Assembly: GCF_002386445.1 (NCBI RefSeq)
Contig: NZ_DGIR01000024.1
Span: 22,840 to 86,839 of the forward strand
Source: Pseudomonas sp. UBA4617
GTDB lineage: Bacteria; Pseudomonadota; Gammaproteobacteria; Pseudomonadales; Pseudomonadaceae
Direction of reading: 5' to 3'
DNA length: 64,000 bases
A model generated the notes under the pieces. The model was given only the letters and a program-made list of their open reading frames with translations. It ran no database searches and had not been told where the DNA came from. Position numbers and translations under genes: made by a program. Shown piece after piece: positions 42,592-51,512 of the stretch (the first letter of the stretch is position 1; every line of letters begins with the position of its first letter).

Positions 42592-44523
42592 TTAGCATTT
42601 ATCGCCAGTCGCGGTTGTCCGACCGGGCAGCCAGCGCTGCAGTACCTGCTGCAGTTCGGTGCGGCGCAAGGGTTTGCTCAGGTAGTCGTCCATCCCGGCC
42701 GCCATGCAACGCTCGCGGTCGCCCTGCAAGGCATTGGCGGTCAGGGCGATGATCGGTAGCGCGGCACCATTGGGCAACTGGCGGATGCGCCGGGTTGCCT
42801 CATAGCCGTCCAGGTGCGGCAGGCGACAGTCCATCAGCACGGCGGCAAAGCGCTGCCGGCTGACCCGTTCGACCGCCTCCAGGCCGTCCTCGGCCGTGCA
42901 TACCGCCAGCCCCAGGCTGCGCAGCATGGCGGCGATGACGCTCTGGTTGACCTGGTTGTCCTCCACCAGCAACACCTGCTCTTGGTCGCCAACCGCAGGT
43001 TGGGTAGCGGCAGGCTGCGTCAGCGCGGCCGCGGCAGGGCTGGCCAGGGCCAACGGCATTTCCAGGGTAAAGGTCGAGCCAAGGCCTTCACGGCTTTCGC
43101 CGCGCAGCTTGCCACCCATGCGTTCGGCCAGGGTGCGGGCGATCGACAGCCCCAGCCCGGTGCCGCCATAGCGGCGGGAAATCGAGCTGTCGGCCTGCTG
43201 GAAGGCCACGAACATCATTTCCAGGCGTTCGCTGTCGATGCCGATACCGGTGTCACGCACGCTGCAGGTCAGCCAGATCAGTTGCCGGTCGAGCACCTGC
43301 CAGTGCGCCTCGACCTGCACCTGCCCGCGTTCGGTGAACTTCAGTGCGTTGCCGACCAGGTTCAGCAGGATCTGGCGGATGCGCGTGGGGTCGCCGTTGA
43401 CCTGCAAGTGCTCGATCCCGACCGGTAGTTGCAGGTGCAGGTCGAGACCGCGTTGCTGGGCGCTGTGCTGGAACGACAGGACGCTGCTGGTGATCAGCTC
43501 GCCGAGGTTGAAGTCGATGTGTTCCAGCTGTAGCGCGGTACGTTCGATGCGCGAGAAGTCGAGGATGTCATTGATGACCTTGAGCAGGTGCCCGGTGGAC
43601 TCGCTGGCCACCGCGGCGTACTCGGCCTGTTCGGTGTTCAGCGGCGTGGTTTCCAGCAACTGCAGCATGCCCAGCACGCCATTCATCGGTGTGCGCAGCT
43701 CGTGACTCATCATTGCCAGGAAGTCCGACTTGGCGCGGTTGGCCTGCTCGGCCTCTTCGCGGGCCTGGATCAGCTCGGCAATCGCCTGTTTCTGCTCGTC
43801 GCTGGCCTGCTCCAGGGCGTGCGCCAGGTTGTTGATATGGCGCGCCAGGTGACCCAGCTCGCTGTCGTCGACCACCGGCAACAACGTGTCGTACTCGCCC
43901 TGCTGGATTGCCTTGACCGCATGGCCCATGTCGCTGATCGGCTTGGCCAGGCTGAGGGCCAGGCGGCGCGCCAGGAGGAAGGTGAACAACAGGGCGAACA
44001 GCGCGAGGATGCCGGCCTTGATCACGATTTCCTGCTGGCGCTGGCTGAAGGCGTCATCAGACATGCCGACGATCACCCGGCCCAGGTAGTCGTCGCCGAT
44101 GGCTGGGGCGGTTGCCTTGCCCTGTTGCAGGAAGTCATTGTCCAGGCGGATCTGCTGCAGGCGGATGGGCGCCTGGAACACTTCGACACGCTGTGCGCGG
44201 TTGGCGCTTTCGTCGGACTGCTCGACGTACACCAGAATGTGGTTGCGGCTGTCCTGCACTTCGAGGAAGCGCACGTGGGGAATGCTGAGGGTGGCGCGCA
44301 TCAGGCCCTCGAGCACCTCGTTGTTGCCGGAGATCACCCCGTACTCCGAGGCCGGCGCCAACTGGTTGGCGATCAGTTGCCCGGTGTGGTTCAGTTCCTG
44401 GCGCAGGTCCTGGATGCGAACGAAGGTAAAGAAGCTGATCAGCAGCAGGGTCAGCAACAGGGCAGGGCCGAGGCTGATGATCTGGGTGCGGGTGTGGATG
44501 TCCCAGCTCAGGCGCTTGCTCAT
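42592..44523 (-). CDS. Hybrid sensor histidine kinase (CHASE8-like sensor, HAMP, kinase, receiver)
   Basis: 643 residues. Membrane helices at about 14-35 and 168-188 enclose a periplasmic sensor of the CHASE8 kind (NQLAPASEYGVISGNNEVLE). Next come a HAMP linker (190-240), the phosphorylated His in MMSHELRTPMNGVLGML (H274), an ATPase with NLVGNALKFTERG and RYGGTGLGLSIA, and a C-terminal receiver with Asp in AVLMDCRLPHLDGYEA. There is no DNA-binding output or Hpt domain, so the phosphate must go to another protein. Its ATG overlaps the stop of the binding-protein gene by four bases, making it the third gene of the TonB receptor operon. Confidence 0.88.
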   Translation of the reverse strand: MSKRLSWDIHTRTQIISLGPALLLTLLLISFFTFVRIQDLRQELNHTGQLIANQLAPASEYGVISGNNEVLEGLMRATLSIPHVRFLEVQDSRNHILVYVEQSDESANRAQRVEVFQAPIRLQQIRLDNDFLQQGKATAPAIGDDYLGRVIVGMSDDAFSQRQQEIVIKAGILALFALLFTFLLARRLALSLAKPISDMGHAVKAIQQGEYDTLLPVVDDSELGHLARHINNLAHALEQASDEQKQAIAELIQAREEAEQANRAKSDFLAMMSHELRTPMNGVLGMLQLLETTPLNTEQAEYAAVASESTGHLLKVINDILDFSRIERTALQLEHIDFNLGELITSSVLSFQHSAQQRGLDLHLQLPVGIEHLQVNGDPTRIRQILLNLVGNALKFTERGQVQVEAHWQVLDRQLIWLTCSVRDTGIGIDSERLEMMFVAFQQADSSISRRYGGTGLGLSIARTLAERMGGKLRGESREGLGSTFTLEMPLALASPAAAALTQPAATQPAVGDQEQVLLVEDNQVNQSVIAAMLRSLGLAVCTAEDGLEAVERVSRQRFAAVLMDCRLPHLDGYEATRRIRQLPNGAALPIIALTANALQGDRERCMAAGMDDYLSKPLRRTELQQVLQRWLPGRTTATGDKC

Positions 44524-45410
44524 GGGGTGGGTTCTCCTTCGGCCAGGGCCTTGGCGGCGGCGTTCGGATCGATCGGTTCAAGGCCCAGGGCGCGCGCCAC
44601 CTGCTGGTTGCCGCTGACGCCGTAGCGTGCCGGATACAAGCTGCGTGGCCAGCGCGCCGGCGGCTGGTCGAGCAACTGGTCGAGTACCGCCAGCCAGTCG
44701 TCCTGGTCGCTGAAGGTGCTGGCCAGGGCGCCGGCGCGGACGAACCCGGCGTTCGGGCCGATCAACGCCATCTGCCGGCCATAGCTGCTCAACAGCAGGT
44801 TCTTGGCGGTCTTGGAGTTGTACAGGTCAGGGTCGTCCAGGCCCAGCAGCACATCGCTGTTGGCCAGCAGGTGCTGCAGTGGCCGGCTGTCACGCGGGTC
44901 GGGCCAGTCCTGGGCAACGATCTCCAGGCCCAGCGGGCGGGCAGCAAGGCGCAGCTCTTCGAGCAGGAAACCACTGTGTTCGCCGTACAGCACGCCAATG
45001 CGCTGGGCTTGTGGCAGCAGGTAGCGCGCCAGGCGCAGTTGCCGGCCCAGCGGCGGGTCGCTCCACAACAACGTGAGGAACGCTGGCAGCGACTTTCCCA
45101 GGCGCTGTGCAGCCTGTACTCGGCTGACCCGCATGGCCAGGGCTGGCGGGCCGGTGTTTTCACCCAGGCGCCATTCCAGCGCGGCGTTGTCCAGCAAGAT
45201 CAGGCGCAGGTCGCTCTTGAGCAGGCCGGGACGCGGCAGGTCGGCGGTGCTCTGGAAGTGCACATGATCGTGTGGGCGGCGGCTTTCCAGTGCCGCGACG
45301 AAGCTGCGGATGCCGGGCTGGTCCTCCGCGCCGACCAGCACGATCTCGCTGGCGGACAGCGGCCCCAACGGCCACAGGCACAGCAGCAACAGGCGCAGCA
45401 ACAGGGCCAT
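44520..45410 (-). CDS. Periplasmic substrate-binding protein (ABC-type, TrpX-like)
   Basis: 296 residues with a signal peptide (residues 1-20). The body has the two-lobed pattern of ABC-type periplasmic binding proteins of the TrpX/YtrF class: RIGVLYGEHSGFLLEELRLAAR in the hinge region and SYGRQMALIGPNAGFVRAGALAS near the end. No permease or ATPase gene is present. It sits between a TonB receptor gene (one-base overlap) and a histidine kinase gene (four-base overlap). The likely job is to carry a ligand signal in the periplasm, either to the kinase or from the receptor; this is inference. Confidence 0.75.
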   Translation of the reverse strand: MALLLRLLLLCLWPLGPLSASEIVLVGAEDQPGIRSFVAALESRRPHDHVHFQSTADLPRPGLLKSDLRLILLDNAALEWRLGENTGPPALAMRVSRVQAAQRLGKSLPAFLTLLWSDPPLGRQLRLARYLLPQAQRIGVLYGEHSGFLLEELRLAARPLGLEIVAQDWPDPRDSRPLQHLLANSDVLLGLDDPDLYNSKTAKNLLLSSYGRQMALIGPNAGFVRAGALASTFSDQDDWLAVLDQLLDQPPARWPRSLYPARYGVSGNQQVARALGLEPIDPNAAAKALAEGEPTP

Positions 45411-47557
45411 CAGAACTCCAGCTCCGCGCTGACGCTCAGGCGGTGGCGGCTGTCGTAGCGGTTCTGGATCGCCGTGGTCGGTTCATCGTCCAGGCGCTGT
45501 TGCCACAGCGCCGCCAGTTCAAGGTTGCTGCCCTGCACCCGGAAGCGTTTGGCCAGGCGCAGGTCGAGGCGCTCGTAACGGTACTGGTTGAGGGCATCGT
45601 CGCCGTAGTAGAACAGCGCGCTCGACCAGCCATCGCCCCATTCGCGCATCCAGCCGGCCGAACCGCTGTTGCGGGCACTGAGGCGGCGGTCGTCGGGGTT
45701 GCTGGCCCAGGCATCCACGTAGGCATAGGTCAGGCGCAGGCGGTCGCGCAGGGTCGGGCGCCAGTCCAGTTGTGCCTCGCTACCGCTGAAGCGGGCCTTG
45801 TTGGCGTTGCTGGCGATGAACTGGTTGTTCTTCAGGGGCTCGCTGATCATTCCGGTGATCTCGTCGTAGAACAGCTTCACATCCATGCTCAGGTCGATGT
45901 CGCTGAAGTAACCGTTGTAGCCGACCTCGCGCGAGCGCATGCGCTCCTGCTCGAGGTCGCCCGGGCCGCGGGTCTTGACGAAGTACTCGCCGTTTTGCAG
46001 GCCGAACGCATTGGGGCTGAGGTTCTTGACCGTGTAGCTCCAGTTGACGTTGTTCTCGAACATGTCGGGCGAGCGCACGGCCTCGGAATACACCGCGCGC
46101 AAGCCATGGCGCGGGGTGATCAGGTAGTTGACTGCCACCCGCGGGGTCAGCGAGCTGCCCGACAGGCGCGAGTCTTCGAACATGGTGCCGCCCTGCAGGA
46201 TCCAGTGCTCGTCGGCGCGCCACTCCAGTTGGCCGAACAGGCGCCAGGTCTGGTCGTCGATGCTGCCGTTGAAGTAGGTCTGCGAGTCGGCACGATCGTA
46301 GCGGTAATTCATGCCGCTGAGCAGGCGCAGGCTGTCGGTCAGGCTCAGGGTGTCCTGGATTTCCAGGTCGTAGCGGGTTTCCCGCGTGCTCTGGTCGACA
46401 TCGCCGCAGACCTGCTGGTTGCCACCGTTCGCCCACTGCTGCTGAACCTTCTCCAGCAGCCCTTTCATGACCGGGTCGTCGGTCGAAAGTGGCGCACCGA
46501 TGGCAATGCCGCGTGCCACTTTTTCGGCGAAGTCAGGGTTGATCTGCCAGAGCTGGGTCAATTCCGGGCTGAACGACTGCAAGGCGTCGCAGGCCCGCCA
46601 TACCTGCTGACGGTCGAAGTGCTGGGCCGAGCCCTGGATATACAGGCTGTGCTCGGAACTGAAGTCTTTGGTCCAGCGCACTGAGCCAGCGTAGTCCTTG
46701 GCATTGACGTCCGCGTCGTTGCCCGCCTCGTATTTCTTGAACACCGGCTGGTAGGTGTAAGGCCGCTGGTTGCTGCCTTCCTTCGCTGCCAGTTGCCATT
46801 CCAGGGTCTGGTCATGTGCCAGGCTGTGGCTGGCATTGAGGTTGAAGCGAGTCAGCCGGCGGCTGTCACGGTAGTCCTGGCCGAACTGGTTTTCATCGAA
46901 ACCGTCGTCCTGCTGGCCGGACAGCGACAGGCGCATGTCGCCACCGTCCCAGCCGAAGCCGTGGCTGGCGTAGAAGTCATTGATGCCGTCCTCGCCACGG
47001 GTGGTCTTCAGCCGCGTGCCATGGCTGTCGGCGGGGTTGCGGGTAAGGATGTTGACCACCGCCATCAGCGCATTGGCGCCGTAGCTGACCGTGTTCGGGC
47101 CGCGAAACACCTCGATGCGCTCGATGTCTTCCATGGCCAGCGGGATATCGCTCCAGTCCACCGTGGCCAGGCCTGCGCGGTACACCGAGCGGCCGTCGAT
47201 CAGTACCTGCATGCGCCGGGCGTCATTGACGTTGCTGCCATGGTAGTTGACCGTCGGCTGGTTGCCGGCGCCATAGCCGATCATCATGCCCGGCACCAGG
47301 CGCAGCAATTCGGGAATGTCACGTGCGCCGCTGGCGCGGATCAGCTCGCTATCGAGCACGGTCATGCTGCCCGGCACTGCTGCCGGGGACTGTTTCAGGC
47401 GCGTGGCGGTCAGCACCTGCGGCAGGTCGGCGTTGTCGATGAACAGATCGTCGGCCACGGCCGGGCCGCCGAGCAGGGCAGTCAGCAGGAGCAGGCGCGG
47501 GTACGGGGGCGTGCCAAAGAACACGGGGCTGCCTTGTTTCAGGATTGAGACAGGCAT
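45410..47557 (-). CDS. TonB-dependent outer-membrane receptor
   Basis: 715 residues from the ATG at 47557. A signal peptide (to about residue 34, ALLGGPAVADD) precedes the plug domain, with LPQVLTATRLKQSPAAVPGS, ELLRLVPGMMIGYG and NVNDARRMQVLIDGRSVY, then IERIEVFRGPNTVSYGANAL. The barrel ends in an aromatic residue (ELEF), as in outer-membrane proteins. The ligand is not clear. The plug most resembles vitamin B12/colicin-type receptors rather than siderophore ones. An in-frame extension to 47683 is not supported by a ribosome site. It leads the sensor operon and diverges from gpsA. Confidence 0.87.
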   Translation of the reverse strand: MPVSILKQGSPVFFGTPPYPRLLLLTALLGGPAVADDLFIDNADLPQVLTATRLKQSPAAVPGSMTVLDSELIRASGARDIPELLRLVPGMMIGYGAGNQPTVNYHGSNVNDARRMQVLIDGRSVYRAGLATVDWSDIPLAMEDIERIEVFRGPNTVSYGANALMAVVNILTRNPADSHGTRLKTTRGEDGINDFYASHGFGWDGGDMRLSLSGQQDDGFDENQFGQDYRDSRRLTRFNLNASHSLAHDQTLEWQLAAKEGSNQRPYTYQPVFKKYEAGNDADVNAKDYAGSVRWTKDFSSEHSLYIQGSAQHFDRQQVWRACDALQSFSPELTQLWQINPDFAEKVARGIAIGAPLSTDDPVMKGLLEKVQQQWANGGNQQVCGDVDQSTRETRYDLEIQDTLSLTDSLRLLSGMNYRYDRADSQTYFNGSIDDQTWRLFGQLEWRADEHWILQGGTMFEDSRLSGSSLTPRVAVNYLITPRHGLRAVYSEAVRSPDMFENNVNWSYTVKNLSPNAFGLQNGEYFVKTRGPGDLEQERMRSREVGYNGYFSDIDLSMDVKLFYDEITGMISEPLKNNQFIASNANKARFSGSEAQLDWRPTLRDRLRLTYAYVDAWASNPDDRRLSARNSGSAGWMREWGDGWSSALFYYGDDALNQYRYERLDLRLAKRFRVQGSNLELAALWQQRLDDEPTTAIQNRYDSRHRLSVSAELEF

Positions 47558-47705
47558 GGTAACTGACCGGGCGGGTTTTGCCAGTGGGCCGTGGAGTGCG
47601 GGCCTGGAATGGTGTTTCGGGCGGGCAGGGCTTGATCTCACAGGCGCCAGAAAATCATGGCGAACCTGAAAAAGCCTCACCACTGGTTCTGTAGCAAGTG
47701 ACCCG

Positions 47706-47711
47706 TATAAT
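47706..47711 (+). promoter_or_regulatory. -10 element of the gpsA promoter
   Basis: TATAAT lies 42 bases before the gpsA ATG. The matching -35 (near TGGTTC, 47684-47689) is weak. Confidence 0.5.
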
Positions 47712-47753
47712 GTTCAGGTCGCCACTTTACTTAATGGCTCTAACGGATTGAAT

Positions 47754-48779
47754 ATGACTGAACAGCAACCTGTTGCAGTTCTGGGAGGCGGCAGCTTCGG
47801 CACCGCCGTGGCGAACCTGCTGGCCGAAAATGGCGTGCCAGTGCGCCAATGGATGCGCGACCCCGAGCAGGCCGAAGCCATGCGCGTCAATCGCCAGAAT
47901 CCGCGCTACCTCAAGGGTATCCGCCTGCACGATGGCGTCGAGCCGGTCAACGACCTGCTGACGACCTTGCACGATAGCGACCTGATCTTCGTCGCCCTGC
48001 CATCGAGCGCCCTGCGCAGCGTGCTGGCGCCCCACGCCGAGCTGCTGCGCGGCAAAGGCCTGGTCAGCCTGACCAAGGGCATCGAAGCGCAGAGCTTCAA
48101 ACTGATGAGCCAGATCCTCGAAGAAATCGCCCCCGAAGCCCGCATCGGGGTGCTGTCGGGCCCCAACCTGGCCCGTGAGATCGCCGAGCACGCGCTGACC
48201 GCCACGGTGGTTGCCAGCGAAGACGAAAAACTCTGCCAGCAGGTGCAGGCCGTGCTGCATGGACGTACCTTCCGTGTCTACGCCAGTGCCGACCGCTTTG
48301 GCGTCGAACTGGGTGGGGCGTTGAAGAACGTCTATGCCATCATCGCCGGCATGGCGGTGGCGCTGGGCATGGGCGAGAACACCAAGAGCATGCTGATTAC
48401 CCGTGCCCTGGCCGAGATGACCCGCTTTGCCGTCAGCCAGGGGGCCAACCCCATGACCTTCCTCGGCCTGGCCGGGGTGGGTGACCTGATCGTCACCTGT
48501 TCTTCGCCGAAGAGCCGCAACTACCAGGTTGGCTTCGCGCTGGGGCAGGGCCTGAGCCTGGAGCAGGCTGTCAACCGGTTGGGCGAAGTGGCCGAAGGCG
48601 TCAACACCCTCAAGGTGCTCAAGGCCAAGGCCCAGGAAGTGCAGGTGTACATGCCGCTGGTGGCGGGCCTGCATGCGATCCTGTTCGAAGGTCGTACGCT
48701 GAACCAGGTGATCGAGCACCTGATGCGCGCCGAACCCAAGACCGATGTCGATTTCATTTCCATCAGCGGCTTCAACTGA
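47754..48779 (+). CDS. gpsA: Glycerol-3-phosphate dehydrogenase [NAD(P)+]
   Basis: Makes sn-glycerol-3-phosphate from dihydroxyacetone phosphate for phospholipid synthesis. 341 residues from the ATG at 47754; a TTG at 47748 adds two residues. NAD motif VAVLGGGSFGTAVANLL, LSGPNLAREIAE and the catalytic Lys in GVELGGALKNVYAIIAG. First gene of a short run with the DUF4389 gene and sixA. Confidence 0.95.
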   Translation: MTEQQPVAVLGGGSFGTAVANLLAENGVPVRQWMRDPEQAEAMRVNRQNPRYLKGIRLHDGVEPVNDLLTTLHDSDLIFVALPSSALRSVLAPHAELLRGKGLVSLTKGIEAQSFKLMSQILEEIAPEARIGVLSGPNLAREIAEHALTATVVASEDEKLCQQVQAVLHGRTFRVYASADRFGVELGGALKNVYAIIAGMAVALGMGENTKSMLITRALAEMTRFAVSQGANPMTFLGLAGVGDLIVTCSSPKSRNYQVGFALGQGLSLEQAVNRLGEVAEGVNTLKVLKAKAQEVQVYMPLVAGLHAILFEGRTLNQVIEHLMRAEPKTDVDFISISGFN

Positions 48780-48803
48780 GCCGCCCCCAGCAAGGAGCGA
48801 AAC

Positions 48804-49151
48804 ATGAACGATACCCCGGAACGCGCCCAGCGCGAGTCGATCATCCTGCGGGTGCTGTGGATGCTGGTTTTCCTGGTGGTCTGGCAACTGGCCGAGATCC
48901 TTCTCGGCGGCCTGGTGCTGGTGCAGTTGATCTATCGCCTGGTGTACGGCGCGCCAAGCGCCAGCCTGATGAATTTTGGCGACAGCCTGAGCCAGTACCT
49001 GGCGCAGATCGGCCGATTCGGCAGCTTCCACAGCGACCAGAAGCCGTGGCCGTTCGCTGACTGGCCTACGCCGCGCGCCCCGGAAGGCGAGGCGCCGCAC
49101 GCCGTGGCCGCTGCGCCGCACCCGGTTCGTGACGAGGAGCCCAAGCTGTGA
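48804..49151 (+). CDS. DUF4389 membrane protein
   Basis: 115 residues. One or two hydrophobic helices (residues 14-45) with RVLWMLVFLVVWQLAEILLG, then LIYRLVYGAPSASLMNFGDS and SLSQYLAQIGRFGSFHSD, the conserved DUF4389 core. An Ala/Pro-rich cytosolic tail follows. AAGGAG precedes the ATG. It overlaps sixA by four bases (GTGA). Function unknown. Confidence 0.82.
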   Translation: MNDTPERAQRESIILRVLWMLVFLVVWQLAEILLGGLVLVQLIYRLVYGAPSASLMNFGDSLSQYLAQIGRFGSFHSDQKPWPFADWPTPRAPEGEAPHAVAAAPHPVRDEEPKL

Positions 49152-49606
49152 AGCTGTGGGTACTGCGCCACGGCGAAGCGGAGCCGCGGGCCAGCAGCGA
49201 TGCCGAACGCCGGCTGACCGCCCATGGCCGCGAACAGGTGCTGCACAGCGCTGCTCGCCTGCTGGGCCAGCCGTTGCAGGCGATTCTTGCCAGCCCCTAT
49301 GTGCGCGCCCAGCAAACGGCAGCCCTCGTGCATCAAACCCTGGGTTGCGCCGAGCCCGTGCGTACCGTGCCGTGGTTGACGCCCGAAAGCAACGTGCAGC
49401 AGGTGATCGGCGAAATCGAGCGCCTGGGCCTGGAGCATGTGTTGCTGGTCAGTCATCAGCCGCTGGTGGGGGCGTTGGTCGGCGCGCTGGAGCACGGCCA
49501 TCAACAGCGCCCGGCGGGCATGAGCACTGCCAGCCTGGCGGAATTGGAAGGGGACTGGCCGCTGGCTGGCCTGATGACCCTTCGGGCGATCAACTCCCCG
49601 GCTTGA
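49148..49606 (+). CDS. sixA: Phosphohistidine phosphatase SixA
   Basis: 152 residues from a GTG start overlapping the DUF4389 stop. The RHG phosphatase signature is WVLRHGEAEP at the N-terminus, with the second His in LLVSHQPLVGAL. SixA removes phosphate from His on phosphotransfer proteins, including the nitrogen PTS. About 150 bases without clear features separate it from the next gene. Confidence 0.88.
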   Translation: MKLWVLRHGEAEPRASSDAERRLTAHGREQVLHSAARLLGQPLQAILASPYVRAQQTAALVHQTLGCAEPVRTVPWLTPESNVQQVIGEIERLGLEHVLLVSHQPLVGALVGALEHGHQQRPAGMSTASLAELEGDWPLAGLMTLRAINSPA

Positions 49607-49759
49607 GCCCAGGGCGTGCCCGCTCCCACGGAGATTGGGCAATTCTTCGGATCTTGAGCAACAGTGACCTGATAGCCCTCGTCGATGACCTTTCCGGATG
49701 TTGCCGAACCTTCCGTCGATGCCGACAATGGGCCATCATTCCCATCCGGATGTGGCGCC

Positions 49760-50548
49760 ATGTCGCAGCAGATCTTCTTCGCCCATGCCAACGGTTTCCC
49801 CTCGGCCACCTACGGCAAACTGTTCGCGGCGCTGGCACCGGACTACCAGGTGCAGCACCTGGCCCAGCACGGGCACGATCCGCGCTTCCCGGTTGGCGAC
49901 AACTGGCAAGGGCTGGTCGATGAGCTGTTGCACCACCTGGCCCGGCAGGGCCAGCCAGTATGGGGTGTGGGCCATTCGCTGGGCGGTGTGCTGCACCTGC
50001 ATGCGGCCCTGCGCTGCCCGGAGTATTACCGGGGTGTGGTGATGCTCGACTCGCCAATACTCACCGGCGCCGACCAGTGGCTGCTGCGCACCGCCAAGCG
50101 CTTCGGCTTCATCGACCGTATCACCCCGGCTGGCCGAACCTTGGGACGCCGCGAAATCTTCGGCGACCGTAACAGCGCCCGCGCCTATTTTGCCGGCAAG
50201 TCACTGTTTCGCCATTTTGACCCCGATTGCCTGGATGCGTATGTCGAGCATGGTCTGCAAGCGGTGCCGCAGGGGTTGCAACTGCGCTTCGACGTCGCTA
50301 CCGAAATCAGCATCTACCGTAGCATCCCGCATACCAGCCCTGCGCCTGCGCGGCACTTGCAGGTACCACTGGCCATGGTTCGTGGCGAGCGCAGCAAGGT
50401 CATTCGCCGCCACCATACGCTGGCCGTACGCAGCATGCCCAAGGGCGAATACCACCGCGTGCCGGGAGGGCACATGTTCCCCCTGGAGCGGCCAACCGAC
50501 ACCGCCAGCCTGATCAAAGGCCTGTTCGACCGCTGGAGCCAGGCATGA
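49760..50548 (+). CDS. Alpha/beta hydrolase
   Basis: 262 residues from the ATG at 49760. Opens QQIFFAHANGFPSATYGKLF (oxyanion His-Ala-Asn-Gly region), nucleophile elbow GVGHSLGGVLHLHAAL with Ser, and His in RVPGGHMFPLERP. A serine hydrolase of unknown substrate. It ends in a four-base overlap with a second hydrolase gene. Confidence 0.85.
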   Translation: MSQQIFFAHANGFPSATYGKLFAALAPDYQVQHLAQHGHDPRFPVGDNWQGLVDELLHHLARQGQPVWGVGHSLGGVLHLHAALRCPEYYRGVVMLDSPILTGADQWLLRTAKRFGFIDRITPAGRTLGRREIFGDRNSARAYFAGKSLFRHFDPDCLDAYVEHGLQAVPQGLQLRFDVATEISIYRSIPHTSPAPARHLQVPLAMVRGERSKVIRRHHTLAVRSMPKGEYHRVPGGHMFPLERPTDTASLIKGLFDRWSQA

Positions 50549-51399
50549 GCACGCAGGTCGAGGAAATCCGCCTGAGCCTGGGCCATATCGAGCTGGCGGC
50601 GCACCTGTTCGGCCCGGAAGATGGCCAGCCGGTGATCGCCCTGCATGGCTGGCTCGACAACGCCAACAGCTTCGCCCGCCTGGCACCACGCCTGCAAGGC
50701 CTGCGCATCGTCGCCCTGGACCTGGCCGGGCATGGCTACTCGGAGCACCGCCCGCCCGGCGCCGGCTATGCCCTGGCCGATTACGCCCATGACGTGCTGC
50801 GGGTAGCCTGGCAACTGGGCTGGCAACGTTTCGCCCTGCTCGGCCATTCGCTGGGGGCAATCATTTCGGTACAACTGGCTGGCGCGTTGCCAGAGCGGGT
50901 CAGCCACCTGGCCTTGATCGATGGTGTCATCCCCCCGACCGGTGCCGAGCAGGACGCCGCCGAGCGCCTGGGCATGGCCCTGCAGGCCCAGCTGCGCCTG
51001 GACGACAAGCGCAAGTCGGTGTACACGACGCTCGAGCAGGGCGTAGAGGCGCGCATGAAGGGCATGGTCGCGGTCAGTCGCGAGGCAGCTGAGCTGCTGG
51101 CCCAGCGCGGCCTGATGCCGGTGCCGGGCGGTTACAGCTGGCGCAGCGACACCCGCCTGACCCTGCCATCGCCGCTGCGCCTGAGTGAAACCCAGGCCAT
51201 GGCCCATGTGCGCCGGATAAGTTGTCCGGCGTGCCTGGTCGTGGCCGCCGATGGCATGCTGGCACGTCACACCGCGTTGCTGCAGCAGCTACCCTTTGAA
51301 CAGGTGAGGTTGCCCGGTGGCCATCACCTGCACCTCAACGATGAGCAGGGCGCGGCGCTTGTCGCAGACTGTTTCAATCGCTTCTTTGGCTTTGCTTGA
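50545..51399 (+). CDS. Alpha/beta hydrolase
   Basis: 284 residues. ALHGWLDNANSFARLAPRL with LDLAGHGYSEHRPPG, nucleophile Ser in LLGHSLGAIISVQLAG, and His in LPGGHHLHLN. It resembles the serine hydrolases annotated as SERHL-like. The ATG overlaps the stop of the previous hydrolase, so the pair is co-translated. Confidence 0.86.
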   Translation: MSTQVEEIRLSLGHIELAAHLFGPEDGQPVIALHGWLDNANSFARLAPRLQGLRIVALDLAGHGYSEHRPPGAGYALADYAHDVLRVAWQLGWQRFALLGHSLGAIISVQLAGALPERVSHLALIDGVIPPTGAEQDAAERLGMALQAQLRLDDKRKSVYTTLEQGVEARMKGMVAVSREAAELLAQRGLMPVPGGYSWRSDTRLTLPSPLRLSETQAMAHVRRISCPACLVVAADGMLARHTALLQQLPFEQVRLPGGHHLHLNDEQGAALVADCFNRFFGFA

Positions 51400-51449
51400 C
51401 TTGCAGCGGACAACTGTCGAGGCTTGGCGGGTTGAACAGGGAGACAACC

Positions 51450-51512
51450 ATGCAATTGCCAGACATCCTGGAGCTTCACCTCGGCGCTGAGCGCCGCCTG
51501 GGTCGCCGATGA
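51450..51512 (+). CDS. Possible 20-residue leader peptide coupled to the DUF4892 gene
   Basis: ATG at 51450, with AGGGAGA only 5-6 bases upstream, opens a 20-codon frame (MQLPDILELHLGAERRLGRR) whose TGA overlaps the next ATG (ATGA at 51509-51512). A GGCGC/GCGCC hairpin lies within it. The strong ribosome site and exact overlap suggest it is translated and feeds ribosomes to the next gene, which lacks a good site of its own. Confidence 0.5.
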   Translation: MQLPDILELHLGAERRLGRR

